DNA of 64,000 bases from Paenibacillus castaneae. Lineage in GTDB: Bacteria > Bacillota > Bacilli > Paenibacillales > Paenibacillaceae. The DNA lies in the NCBI RefSeq assembly GCF_002884445.1, contig NZ_KZ614144.1, positions 227,272 through 291,271 on the forward strand. The letters are read 5' to 3'. This document shows, one piece after another, positions 28,467 to 36,842 of this stretch. The notes under the pieces are model-generated. The model was not told the origin of the DNA. It searched no databases and was given only the letters and a program-made list of their open reading frames with translations. The stretch's first letter is position 1. Every line of letters begins with the position of its first letter. A program made the position numbers and the translations under genes.

Positions 28467-29270
28467 TTAGGCTACTTCTAGGGCGTGAGTCCGGTACTGT
28501 ACCGGGCTCATGCCCTTTAGCTTTGATTTAATCCGCTTGTGATTGTAGTACGTGATGTATTGATCTAATTCTGCTTTAAACTCTTCAACACTCTCAAATT
28601 CCTGCGTGTATAAGAACTCGGACTTTAATGTGCCAAAGAAGCTTTCGATGACTGCATTATCGTAACAGTTTCCTTTGCGTGACATACTCTGTGTGATCCC
28701 ATGATCCTTTAATGCTTGCTGGTACTGACGCATTTGATAATGCCAGCCCTGATCAGAATGGATAAGAAGGACATCTTTATCATTCAATCGTTCAAACGCA
28801 TTATCCAGCATCTTTGAAACAAGGGAGTAGGTCGGGCGGGAATTCACTGAGTAGGCGATGACTTCACCGTTAAACAAATCGAGCATTGGTGATAGATACA
28901 GCTTCTCTCCAAATAGTTTGAACTCCGTAATATCTGTTACCCACTTCTCGTTCGGTTTTGATGCGATGAAGTTCCTCTCCAGTATGTTCGGCGCAATTTT
29001 ACCTACATTCCCTTTATATGAACGATATTTCTTCATACGCACGACGGATTTTAAGCCAAGCTCCTGCATGATTCGTTGCACTTTCTTATGGTTTACACGC
29101 TCATCTTCATTGTGCAGCACATCTGTAATACGATGATACCCATAGAGGCCCTTGTGTTCGTGATAAATCGCTGTAATACGAACTTTTAAGGCTGCGTCTT
29201 TGTCTGGGCGGTCAAAGGTGCTGACCCAGTAATAGTACGTGCTACGCGGAATTTGAGCCAACTCAAGCAA
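28467..29270 (-). pseudogene. IS3-family transposase OrfB (DDE integrase domain), frameshifted near its start
   Basis: About 267 residues. The HTH_21 segment is followed by an rve-type DDE catalytic core: Asp in WVTDITEF, Asp in HSDQGWHY and Glu in DNAVIESFFGTLK. All catalytic residues are present. Family members continue upstream as a frame beginning KAQVIFEL and running into YPVTSLLELAQIP. Here the reading is correct on both sides, but one base is missing around 29292-29295, so the -1 frame hits a TAG. Initiation at the internal TTG (29270) would give a shortened OrfB without OrfA. The IS is probably non-autonomous. Confidence 0.8.
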
Positions 29271-29304
29271 TGATGTAACGGGATATTCTAGCTTAGTTCA
29301 AAGA

Positions 29305-29829
29305 TTACTTGCGCTTTGTCTTGCTTTGTAATTTTTCCTTGCTTAGAACTAAGGCATTCAACTTTTTTAAGTAGGCGTTCTCCATACGTAGACGTTCTAA
29401 TTCGGCTTGTAGCGCTTCGATAGAGCCTTCAGCTGGAGTTGCTTTCTTCGTTTCTTCCTTCATGGATGGACGCCCCTTTTTCTTCGGTATCAGGGCGTCT
29501 TCACCTCGCTGCTCAAGAACCCTCTTCCATTGCAGAATGGTTGAAGGTGCAGGAATGTTAAACCTAGCAGCTGTTTCTAAAATTGACGTCCCTGACTCAT
29601 TCATAAGATTCAGTACATCTAGTTTAAACATTTTTGAGTAGGTTGTATATCTCTTAGCCAAACCTTCCATGCCGTTCATTTGGTAAAGGGCTACCCACTT
29701 TTCAACAGCTTTATGGTCCACACCGATGCGTACACCTATCTCCCTGAAGGATTCTTTGCCGTCTAAATAGGCCTGTACGGCTTGATACTTCTCCCTTTCG
29801 GAAAACTTCCCCACAAAAATGCACCCCAC
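29305..29829 (-). CDS. IS3-family transposase OrfA (helix-turn-helix protein)
   Basis: Up to 174 residues with two HTH domains (the first about 15-55, the second about 70-115) and a leucine-zipper coiled coil near the end (EALQAELERLRMENAYLKKL) used for multimerisation. The frame opens at GTG 29829, but the likelier start is GTG 29814, giving MGKFSEREKY. It binds the IS ends. It normally fuses to OrfB by -1 frameshifting, which the lesion downstream now blocks. Confidence 0.85.
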   Translation of the reverse strand: MGCIFVGKFSEREKYQAVQAYLDGKESFREIGVRIGVDHKAVEKWVALYQMNGMEGLAKRYTTYSKMFKLDVLNLMNESGTSILETAARFNIPAPSTILQWKRVLEQRGEDALIPKKKGRPSMKEETKKATPAEGSIEALQAELERLRMENAYLKKLNALVLSKEKLQSKTKRK

Positions 29830-29863
29830 TTGTTAGATGGTGTCTAACAAATGGGGTGCAGTT

Positions 29864-29888
29864 CATGAGGTTGTGGTTTTTGCATTTC
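29864..29888 (+). repeat. ssrA terminator module copy 3, right half
   Basis: CATGA target duplication followed by GGTTGTGGTTTTTGC, the descending arm and T-tract of the hairpin whose ascending arm is at 28421-28430. Confidence 0.7.
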
Positions 29889-29977
29889 CTCGCTCTTACA
29901 CGATTCGATCATGACCATGACCGTTTCAACAAATATATTCAAGTTTTGTGATAAAACACAACAAAATACATACGAAA

Positions 29978-30026
29978 CGTTAAAGTAACGCTGACATAGC
30001 AATAACAATAAAACGTTAACTTTAAC
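29978..30026 (+). promoter_or_regulatory. Pair of palindromic operators before the UgpAE-type operon
   Basis: CGTTAAAGTAACG (29978-29990) is a perfect palindrome around AAG. CGTTAACTTTAAC (30014-30026) is a related site whose reverse complement contains GTTAAAGTTAACG. The centres are 36 bp apart. Both lie just upstream of the first permease gene. The DeoR-family gene closing the operon is the natural candidate to bind them; this is inference. Confidence 0.55.
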
Positions 30027-30066
30027 ATATACCATTCAAACATATAGAAGAGGAGTGCTGCAATCC

Positions 30067-31194
30067 ATGGTGAGAACGGCTGCACTTAAGCTGAAGAATA
30101 GGGTGCTCGGAACAAAATCAGGAAATTCCACAGGGGCTTCAATCGGAACTGCAGCAGCAGTGTCAGCGCCCGTCAAACCCACCTATCGGAAAGTATCCAA
30201 ACTCAAACAAAAAGAAGCGAGAACAGGCTGGATGTATGCCATGCCAGCGCTGCTCTTGCTCATCCTATTTCAATTGTGGCCTATGCTGTTCGGTTTATGG
30301 ATCAGTTTCTGGAAGTGGGGATTTGTGCCTGAGAAATTCATCGGATTAGATAATTATGCGCGTATCTTTTTACGTGAAATATTTTATATCGATCCGGATC
30401 GCGGTTTTCGAATCGGTGAGATTGGTCAGAGCATCATCGTGACCATATATTATGCGATAGGCACGATTCCAGTATCGATTGTGCTTGCCTTTATCATCGC
30501 TTACTTCTTGTTTCAAAGTATTAAAGGAAAAGCGATGCTGCGCACCATTTTTTTCTTACCTTTCATTACATCTCAAGTGGCTGCCGCGATTGTATTCAAA
30601 TGGATATTTCATCCCAATGTGGGTATCGCAAATTCTGTGATGGAATCCGTTGGGCTCAAGAAGCAGAATTGGTTAGTTGATCCAGACCCTATTTTCAGCA
30701 AATGGCTAGCTCTGATCGGATTAAAATGGCCAAGCTGGCTTCCAATCGAGCTTGGCGGACCTACCTATGCCTTACTTATTATTATGCTATTTACGGTTTG
30801 GGGAAGCGTCGGCTTTAATATTGTCATTTTTTTGGCGGGGCTCAGTAATATTTCGAAGGAGTTATATGAAGCGGCTAAGATCGATGGGGCAAGAACAACG
30901 GCTCTTATCCGTCATGTCACTCTTCCTCTGATATCGCCAATGCTATTCTTGTTAACCATCGTTTCTGTAATAGGCTCTTTCGAATCGTTTAACGCCTTCT
31001 ATGTATTCACCAATGGAGAGGGCGGCCCGAGGGGATCAACAATGTCTTTGCCTCTGTATATTTTTCGTGCCTTCTATACATATGGTCAAGTCGGATATGC
31101 AGCAGCAGTCTCTATGTTTTTATTTGTTATCCTATTGGCGCTTACTTGGGTGCAATACCGTTTCGGAGAAAAGCGGGTCCATTATCAAAGATAA
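30067..31194 (+). CDS. ABC transporter permease, UgpA/MalF type
   Basis: A 375-residue membrane subunit. A basic, Ser/Ala-rich N-terminal tail (about 55 residues) precedes six helices and an EAA loop with LYEAAKIDGARTTALIRHVTLP. Its fold matches CUT1 permeases for glycerol-phosphate or sugars. ATG 30067 is used, 11 nt after AGAGGAG; GTG 30055 overlaps that ribosome binding site. It opens an operon of permease, permease, HAD, metallo-beta-lactamase and binding protein. No ATPase gene is present. Confidence 0.92.
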   Translation: MVRTAALKLKNRVLGTKSGNSTGASIGTAAAVSAPVKPTYRKVSKLKQKEARTGWMYAMPALLLLILFQLWPMLFGLWISFWKWGFVPEKFIGLDNYARIFLREIFYIDPDRGFRIGEIGQSIIVTIYYAIGTIPVSIVLAFIIAYFLFQSIKGKAMLRTIFFLPFITSQVAAAIVFKWIFHPNVGIANSVMESVGLKKQNWLVDPDPIFSKWLALIGLKWPSWLPIELGGPTYALLIIMLFTVWGSVGFNIVIFLAGLSNISKELYEAAKIDGARTTALIRHVTLPLISPMLFLLTIVSVIGSFESFNAFYVFTNGEGGPRGSTMSLPLYIFRAFYTYGQVGYAAAVSMFLFVILLALTWVQYRFGEKRVHYQR

Positions 31195-31215
31195 AAGGAA
31201 GGTGGTCATTCGCCC

Positions 31216-32103
31216 ATGCGCAGCTTGGATAAATTGTATTCTAAATCAATGTGGACATTAGTCATCATATTGATAATCGGATTAGCTTTATTATCGATGT
31301 TTCCATTCATATGGATGTTTCTTAACTCTTTGAAATCACAAGCAGAGATAAACTTAATTCCACCTCATATCCTGCCGGAGCGTTGGATGTTCGAGAATTA
31401 TATACATGCTTGGTTTAAACCGGAAGCGACTTTCGGCCGCTACTTTATCAATTCCACGATTGTAGCGGGTGCGGGAACGCTTTTCATGCTTGCGGTGTGT
31501 ATCCCGATTTCATACGCCATTTCCCATTTTTCTTTTAAAGGAAGTAAGTGGATCTTCTTCTTCGTCATCTCCACGATGATGATCCCTTCGGATATTACGA
31601 TCATTCCGAATTTTGTAACCTTGAGGCATTTTCCGTTTGCGGGAAATAACAATTGGCTTGGCCAGGGCGGGCAAGGATTCTACGACAGCTATATGGGAAT
31701 CATGCTTCCATTCTTTGCGAGCGCCTTCTCTATATTTTTGCTGCGGCAAGCGTTCCTGTCTGTGCCGAAGGAATATTTCGAAGCCTCACAAGTAGATGGA
31801 ATGACTTATTTCAGATATTTGTGCACAGTGCTGGTGCCGCTCTCTGCTCCATCCATTGTGACAGCATCCCTGTTTAGCTTTATTGGAAAATGGAACAGCG
31901 TTTTATGGCCGTTGCTGATTACCTCTAACGAAGCATTACGACCGCTTCAAGTAGGGCTGCTCTATTTTGTCAGCGAGGAAGGGCATAATTACCATCATTT
32001 GATGGCAGCCGCTACTTTTACTATTGTCCCCATTGTTGTTCTCTACATTTTTGCTCAAAAATGGTTTCACTCCGGGGCTGTAGCTACCGGCCTTAAAGGA
32101 TAA
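31216..32103 (+). CDS. ABC transporter permease, UgpE/MalG type
   Basis: A 295-residue partner permease with six helices. The EAA loop reads KEYFEASQVDGMTYFRYLCTVLVP, with Ser replacing the usual second Ala. The C-terminus QKWFHSGAVATGLKG is standard for the family. It starts 21 nt after the previous gene, with GGAAGGTGGTCATTCGCCC upstream. Confidence 0.92.
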   Translation: MRSLDKLYSKSMWTLVIILIIGLALLSMFPFIWMFLNSLKSQAEINLIPPHILPERWMFENYIHAWFKPEATFGRYFINSTIVAGAGTLFMLAVCIPISYAISHFSFKGSKWIFFFVISTMMIPSDITIIPNFVTLRHFPFAGNNNWLGQGGQGFYDSYMGIMLPFFASAFSIFLLRQAFLSVPKEYFEASQVDGMTYFRYLCTVLVPLSAPSIVTASLFSFIGKWNSVLWPLLITSNEALRPLQVGLLYFVSEEGHNYHHLMAAATFTIVPIVVLYIFAQKWFHSGAVATGLKG

Positions 32104-32138
32104 TAAAACATCAAAAAACGTAATGGAGGCGAAAGAAT

Positions 32139-33014
32139 TTGAATTGGATAGAAGACATTCAGGTTATTATTTTTGATTTGGATGGCACCTTATATCAGGA
32201 TCATTCATTTATGTACCGCTATTTAAATTATATGGTTGATGGTGGTCCTCATGAGCCATACAAAGCTGATATTCTCCAAGATTTGAATAATATACTTCAG
32301 GGTCAGCATCCATGTAAAATCGGTAATTTCTATTATGTCCCAAATAAGCTGTGTTTCCATCACGATAATGAGAAAGTGATAGCTGCGTATACATGGCAGG
32401 GAGAGCGATCTCAGGATTGGGATTATACAAATACAGAACTGCTAACGTCTATGGAGGATGTGATTTATGTAGGAGACTCTTGGAGCGTACTTCATGTGCT
32501 TGCTCAGTTTTATGGAATCAGCAAGGAAAAAAGACAGGAAGCCTTTATGGCAGTAAGAAGGGATATGGTAGGCAACTCCCATGCCATTCAAAAGCATGAA
32601 CAGGTTATCCGCCTTGTAAGAGAATTAGGTACGAAATACAGAAAAATACTGATGACCAATTCGCAGAAGGAAGCTGCGGAGGGATTTGTAAGCTTTCTGG
32701 GTTTAGAGAACGCCTTTGATGAGATCACATTTGGTGGAGAAAAGCCGTATGGATTAGAGGGGCGCATCAAACAATTGGTCCAAGAAGAAAACATAGCCCC
32801 CCATCAAATTGTTTCGATTGGTGACCATGCATGGAACGATCTTTATCCGGTGAGAAGATCGGGCGGCCGCACCGTATTTATCTCTCCCTACCGTAGCTAT
32901 GACACGAATAAATGGGATCTTCAATTGACATCTATGGACGAGCTTGCCCAATTCATCGAAAGCTTGCAGCAAAGAACAACAGAGGGTATGACTGTTGACA
33001 TCATAACCAAATGA
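32139..33014 (+). CDS. HAD-superfamily hydrolase
   Basis: A 291-residue cytoplasmic protein with HAD motif I IIFDLDGTLYQD (nucleophile Asp near residue 12), motif II in KILMTNSQKE and motif IV in VSIGDHAWND. The cap region (about 20-130) is unlike the common phosphoglycolate phosphatases. TTG start at 32139 follows GGAGGCGAAAGAAT at suitable spacing. It probably removes a phosphate from a small imported or derived compound. Its stop overlaps the upstream limit of the next gene's frame. Confidence 0.9.
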   Translation: MNWIEDIQVIIFDLDGTLYQDHSFMYRYLNYMVDGGPHEPYKADILQDLNNILQGQHPCKIGNFYYVPNKLCFHHDNEKVIAAYTWQGERSQDWDYTNTELLTSMEDVIYVGDSWSVLHVLAQFYGISKEKRQEAFMAVRRDMVGNSHAIQKHEQVIRLVRELGTKYRKILMTNSQKEAAEGFVSFLGLENAFDEITFGGEKPYGLEGRIKQLVQEENIAPHQIVSIGDHAWNDLYPVRRSGGRTVFISPYRSYDTNKWDLQLTSMDELAQFIESLQQRTTEGMTVDIITK

Positions 33015-33028
33015 AGGGAAGTGGAGAA

Positions 33029-34438
33029 ATGTCTAAAGATACATTAACGTTCTATGGAGGAATGAACACGATTGGAGGTGTCCATATTGTGTTCGAAAGC
33101 GGCAAAAAGGCTTTGGTATTTGATTTGGGGTTAGCACCGCGAGGGTTGTTTAACGAGCAAGTTAAAGGGCATCCGGAGGAGGGCATTCTAAGCTATCTTT
33201 TGACCCGCACAGCACCTCCTGTAACAGAGCTTTACGACCCTTCATATTTAAAATCGCTGAAGCCTGATGATTTACTGCGAGTTTGGAACAAAACCGAATT
33301 GCCGAACTATGAGCAAGTGGAAGTGTTCATCAGCCACATTCATCAGGACCATATGGCACTTCTTCCCTATTTGGACAAATCAGCCTCCGTGTATATGAAC
33401 AGAGATGCGGCATCGATTTACAAGGCGGTTGTAGCATCTGGTGAATATGGCGGAACAAAGGCTGAAATCAAGCCGCTTGCTGATTTAGAGGAAGTAAATG
33501 TAGGGGATTTCCGTTTCCAAATCATCGAAGTTGATCATGATACTTCAGGCGCATCAGGCTTTATTCTCCGCAGCGAGGAGCATACCATTGCTTTTACTGG
33601 AGACTGGCGAAGACATGGCCGTCATTCTGGAAGAATGGATCGATTTATCGAGCTGTGCAGGAAAGCGGAAGTCGATATTTTGATTACAGAGGGTACAAGA
33701 ATACGGCAGGAAACGATTTTTAACAAACCAGTAGATCGTAAAGAGCTAGATGTAGCTAACACGTACAGTCGTGTGATGGCAGAGGCTAAAGGTCTTGTTT
33801 ATGTGAATATACTTGCTCGTAACATCGAACGTGTAGCAGATATTATTACAGCTACGAAGCAAGCGGGCAGAAAGCTTGTCATGGATCAAAGCACAGCTAC
33901 ATTTTGGGTGACAGCCATTCGTGAAGGAATTGAACCGCTTAAAGCACATCCCGCGGTTACGGATACTGACACAATCCTCGTACTGCCGAATCGAATCAAT
34001 AAACCAGTCGTTGAGGAAATTGATCTACCTTATGAGCAAATCGAATTTTCTGACATTGTGAAGAACAAAAGCCATTACTCCATCTATTTAATTTATCAGC
34101 AGCTGCACTGGATGGCGGAGCTAGAAGCTTGCGGGGAAACAGGATTGCAATCCCATTATGTGCATGCCGATGGCAACCCGTTACATCAATCAGATGAGAC
34201 ATTATTGCGGTGGCTATCGATGTTTAATGTTTCTTATGAATATTGTGCGACTGGCGGCCATGCCGCACCTGACGAGATTTCGGAATTAACAGAGGCGATC
34301 CGTCCAAAGATCGTCATCCCACTGCATAGTATGCACCCATCATTATTAGATAGTCGAAATGTTAGAACCTTCTTGCCTACATACGGGCAGAGGATCGAGA
34401 TTGAACACTTATTAGGCTATACGCACCAAAAAAAATAA
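33029..34438 (+). CDS. Metallo-beta-lactamase-fold hydrolase (RNase J-like)
   Basis: A 469-residue enzyme with metal-binding motif SHIHQDHM (HxHxDH), a later metal Asp in FTGDWRRHG and C-terminal His in IPLHSMHP, in the arrangement of the RNase J/beta-CASP clade. It lacks the KH-rich C-terminal domain of true RNase J. ATG 33029 is preceded by GGAAGTGGAGAA; an in-frame ATG at 33011 overlaps the HAD stop. In this operon it could be a phosphodiesterase acting on the imported substrate before the HAD phosphatase. A role in RNA processing is the alternative. Confidence 0.88.
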   Translation: MSKDTLTFYGGMNTIGGVHIVFESGKKALVFDLGLAPRGLFNEQVKGHPEEGILSYLLTRTAPPVTELYDPSYLKSLKPDDLLRVWNKTELPNYEQVEVFISHIHQDHMALLPYLDKSASVYMNRDAASIYKAVVASGEYGGTKAEIKPLADLEEVNVGDFRFQIIEVDHDTSGASGFILRSEEHTIAFTGDWRRHGRHSGRMDRFIELCRKAEVDILITEGTRIRQETIFNKPVDRKELDVANTYSRVMAEAKGLVYVNILARNIERVADIITATKQAGRKLVMDQSTATFWVTAIREGIEPLKAHPAVTDTDTILVLPNRINKPVVEEIDLPYEQIEFSDIVKNKSHYSIYLIYQQLHWMAELEACGETGLQSHYVHADGNPLHQSDETLLRWLSMFNVSYEYCATGGHAAPDEISELTEAIRPKIVIPLHSMHPSLLDSRNVRTFLPTYGQRIEIEHLLGYTHQKK

Positions 34439-34455
34439 TTATAAAGGAGTCGACT

Positions 34456-35811
34456 ATGATCATGATTAAAAATTTCAAACTAATGATGGTAACTATGTTG
34501 TCCCTTGTCTTATTATTTGTTGCTGGATGCGGCAGCCCAACTGAGGTAACAACGAATACAGCAAAAACTCCGGAAGTCGCTGCTGCCCCCAAAGCAGAAA
34601 ATGTCAAGAAGCCGGTAGAAATTGATTTCTGGCATATCCAAGCTACAATTTATGGAGAAGCCATTAAAGAAATCGTAGATGAATTCAACAAAGAATACGA
34701 AGGCAAAATTATAGTGAAAGAAACGTTCCAAGGCTCTTACGATGATTTGAACAAAAAAGTTCGGGCCGCGCTTCAAGGCGGAGGACTTCCTGTAATCGCC
34801 ATGGCTTATGAGAGCGACACGTTAGAATATATGAAGGCTGATAAAATAGTGGCTTTGGACTCGTATATTAATGACCCCGATCTTGGACTAAGCCAAGAGG
34901 AACTGAATGATATTATGCCAGGAGTGTTAGCCCGTCAAAGGATCGCAGAGTATGAAGGGAAAACAATGAGCTGGCCACACGGAAATAGCTCTATGGGGAC
35001 CTACTACAATATCGATCTTCTGCAAAAAGCAGGCTTCGATAAGCCTGCGGAAACTTGGAAGGAATTTGAGCAGCAGGCGATCACCATTTATGAAAAAACA
35101 GGCGTACCTGCACTCGTTATGGGTACTAGCTTACAGGGAGGCACGTTCTACAGCTGGTTGAAGACATTCGGAATCGAGCCAATTGCACCAGATGCTAGCT
35201 CCGTCAACTATGATAATCCGCAAGCACTAGAGCTTCTTTCGATCATCAAAAACTTAATCGATAAGAAAGTCATTGTACTTGCCGAAAATACGGAACAAGA
35301 ATTTACAAACGGTCGCGCAGCGATGGAAATTAGTACAACTGCACGCACAAGCTCGAAGCTCGAATTAATCCAAAATAATTTCCAATGGGGCATAACCTTG
35401 GTTCCGCAAGGCGACACGAATGAAAAACGGACGACGCTTTATGGCGGTAACCAAATCATGTTTAAAGGCAATCCGGATAAAGAAGAGGCGGGCTGGACTT
35501 TCCTGAAATATTTTGCGGGTCCGAAGGCTCAAGCCATTTATGCCGCTAAGACGGGTTACTTCCCAGCTACGCTGTCCTCACAAGATACAGATTTGTTGAA
35601 GAAGAATTATGCTGATAATCCGCAAAAAGCGCAAGCCTTTGAAGAAGTATTCCCATACGCTACGATTGGTGTATCAACGTCAGCAAAGCGCGTAGTTGAC
35701 GATGCCGTCGGCAAGGCACTTGAAATGACACTGACGGGAAGCACAGCTCCTGCTGAGTCATTGAAAGCGGCACAAAGCGATGCGGTCAAGGCATTAAAAG
35801 AGTTTAAATAA
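34456..35811 (+). CDS. ABC transporter substrate-binding lipoprotein (UgpB-like)
   Basis: A 451-residue family-1 binding protein. The signal peptide ends with lipobox FVAGC (Cys 25). The mature protein begins with EIDFWHIQATIYGEAIKEIV, close to the FWH opening of glycerol-3-phosphate-binding UgpB. Motifs RAAMEISTTA and YGGNQIMF are family-typical. It supplies ligand to the permeases at 30067 and 31216. The FWH motif and HAD/MBL partners hint at a phosphorylated ligand, but this is inference. Confidence 0.92.
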   Translation: MIMIKNFKLMMVTMLSLVLLFVAGCGSPTEVTTNTAKTPEVAAAPKAENVKKPVEIDFWHIQATIYGEAIKEIVDEFNKEYEGKIIVKETFQGSYDDLNKKVRAALQGGGLPVIAMAYESDTLEYMKADKIVALDSYINDPDLGLSQEELNDIMPGVLARQRIAEYEGKTMSWPHGNSSMGTYYNIDLLQKAGFDKPAETWKEFEQQAITIYEKTGVPALVMGTSLQGGTFYSWLKTFGIEPIAPDASSVNYDNPQALELLSIIKNLIDKKVIVLAENTEQEFTNGRAAMEISTTARTSSKLELIQNNFQWGITLVPQGDTNEKRTTLYGGNQIMFKGNPDKEEAGWTFLKYFAGPKAQAIYAAKTGYFPATLSSQDTDLLKKNYADNPQKAQAFEEVFPYATIGVSTSAKRVVDDAVGKALEMTLTGSTAPAESLKAAQSDAVKALKEFK

Positions 35812-35858
35812 TAAGCTTGTTCAGCTAGTACTAAACAATATAGTAGCAATTTGGCCCT

Positions 35859-35922
35859 GAGAGAATCCTTCCACTGACCCTTGCGCGAGATAACGTGCGA
35901 GATTTCAGGAGGGGGTTCTCTC
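35859..35922 (+). other. Two-layered RNA hairpin before the deoR gene
   Basis: GAGAGAATCCTTCC pairs with GGAGGGGGTTCTCTC (several G-U pairs). Inside, CTTGCGC pairs with GTGCGAG. Only a TCTTT follows, so termination would be partial. It may be an attenuator or mRNA stabiliser between the binding-protein gene and deoR. Confidence 0.5.
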
Positions 35923-35967
35923 TTTGCTCCGTTTTACAGTCATTAAAAAGGGGAGTGACTTGAATTC

Positions 35968-36750
35968 ATGAGTGCAATACGCCGAAGAAATGAAATTGTA
36001 TTGCAAGTAAAGCACAATGGCAATGTAACTGTCGAGCAGTTGGTCGATAAATACGAGGTATCTGTGGAAACCATACGCAGGGACTTACGCATTTTAGATG
36101 AGAAGGGAATGGTTCGCCGAACCTACGGGGGAGCCGTAATGAGGGAACAAACGACCTGGGATTTGCCTTTCAATGAACGAATGATGTTACATTATGAGCA
36201 GAAAAATAGCATCGCAAAAGAAGCTGTACTTCTTTTGGAGAATGGGGACAGTGTGTTTATTGACGGGAATACAACCTGCTATACTCTTTCCCATTACATT
36301 CCTCCGGAAATGGAGCTTATGATTGTTACCAATTCCCCCGCAATCATCCTCAATATGCTGCAGATGAAGAGCCGGTCCAAGCTGTTTCTAATTGGTGGAG
36401 AGGTCTCTTCTGAAGGGATGACAACGGGCTATAAGCTCCATCAGGAGCTCAAGCAATATCGTTTTGACAAAGCTTTTTTCTCCTGCATGGGAATCAGTAC
36501 ACAAGGTTGCTTTTTTTCTAAAATCGATCCCTTGCAGGTCGCTCAAACCTTGGCGGAGCAAAGCAAAAAATTAATTTTAGTCGCCGATTCTTCAAAAATG
36601 AACAGGAGTGGCTTTTTATTTGGGCTTGAAAGTAAAAGAGTTGATGTCTTGGTGACCGACTCAGGCACACCGACAAAAACAGTAGATAAGCTGAAGGAAT
36701 GCATACGCAATGTGATTGTGTCAGGCGATGAAATCCAAACTCTGGACTGA
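35968..36750 (+). CDS. DeoR/GlpR-family transcriptional regulator
   Basis: A 260-residue regulator. The N-terminal DeoR HTH contains VETIRRDLRILDEKGMVRRT, followed by GGA. The C-terminal DeoRC sensor domain includes DSVFIDGNTTCYTL and ILVADSSKM, the sugar-phosphate-binding signature. AAAGGGGAGTGACTTGAATTC precedes the ATG. Proteins of this family respond to phosphorylated sugars or glycerol-phosphate, consistent with the preceding transporter. It may bind the palindromes at 29978-30026. Confidence 0.92.
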   Translation: MSAIRRRNEIVLQVKHNGNVTVEQLVDKYEVSVETIRRDLRILDEKGMVRRTYGGAVMREQTTWDLPFNERMMLHYEQKNSIAKEAVLLLENGDSVFIDGNTTCYTLSHYIPPEMELMIVTNSPAIILNMLQMKSRSKLFLIGGEVSSEGMTTGYKLHQELKQYRFDKAFFSCMGISTQGCFFSKIDPLQVAQTLAEQSKKLILVADSSKMNRSGFLFGLESKRVDVLVTDSGTPTKTVDKLKECIRNVIVSGDEIQTLD

Positions 36751-36769
36751 GTATGCTAAGGCGCACGGT

Positions 36770-36820
36770 TCGCCTCCACCATGTAAATCCACAACCTCAA
36801 TAGGTTGTGGATTTTTGCAA
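36770..36820 (+). repeat. ssrA 3'-end/terminator module, copy 4
   Basis: The 26 bases at 36770-36795 are identical to 7809-7834 (end of the tmRNA acceptor strand plus first terminator arm). The hairpin ATCCACAACC ... GGTTGTGGAT and a T-run follow. As exact direct repeat 29 kb from copy 1 it is a candidate attachment-site pair for the intervening DNA. It also terminates deoR. Confidence 0.78.
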
Positions 36821-36842
36821 TTTCTACAGCTTGCTGTTTGTT

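Larger units (their letters stand above)
28437..29863 (-). mobile_element. IS3-family (IS150-like) insertion sequence, 1427 bp
   Basis: Carries overlapping-type orfA and orfB on the minus strand. Imperfect terminal inverted repeats share the CCCC...GTTAGACA core. The flanking direct repeat CATGA is at 28432-28436 and 29864-29868. A 1-nt deletion at the orfA/orfB junction prevents the normal OrfAB fusion. Next to the right end, 29820-29837 and 29843-29860 form a 17/18 inverted repeat. The element is inserted in the loop of a terminator hairpin. Confidence 0.88.

Noticed and set aside
33029-34438. Housekeeping RNase J
   Set aside because: Has the metal motifs but lacks the usual length and C-terminal domain and sits in a transport operon, so a housekeeping RNase J name is not justified.
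7822-36770. An active integrative element
   Set aside because: Repeats resemble attachment sites, but no integrase, excisionase, replication or conjugation gene was found between them; only a damaged IS3 transposase.
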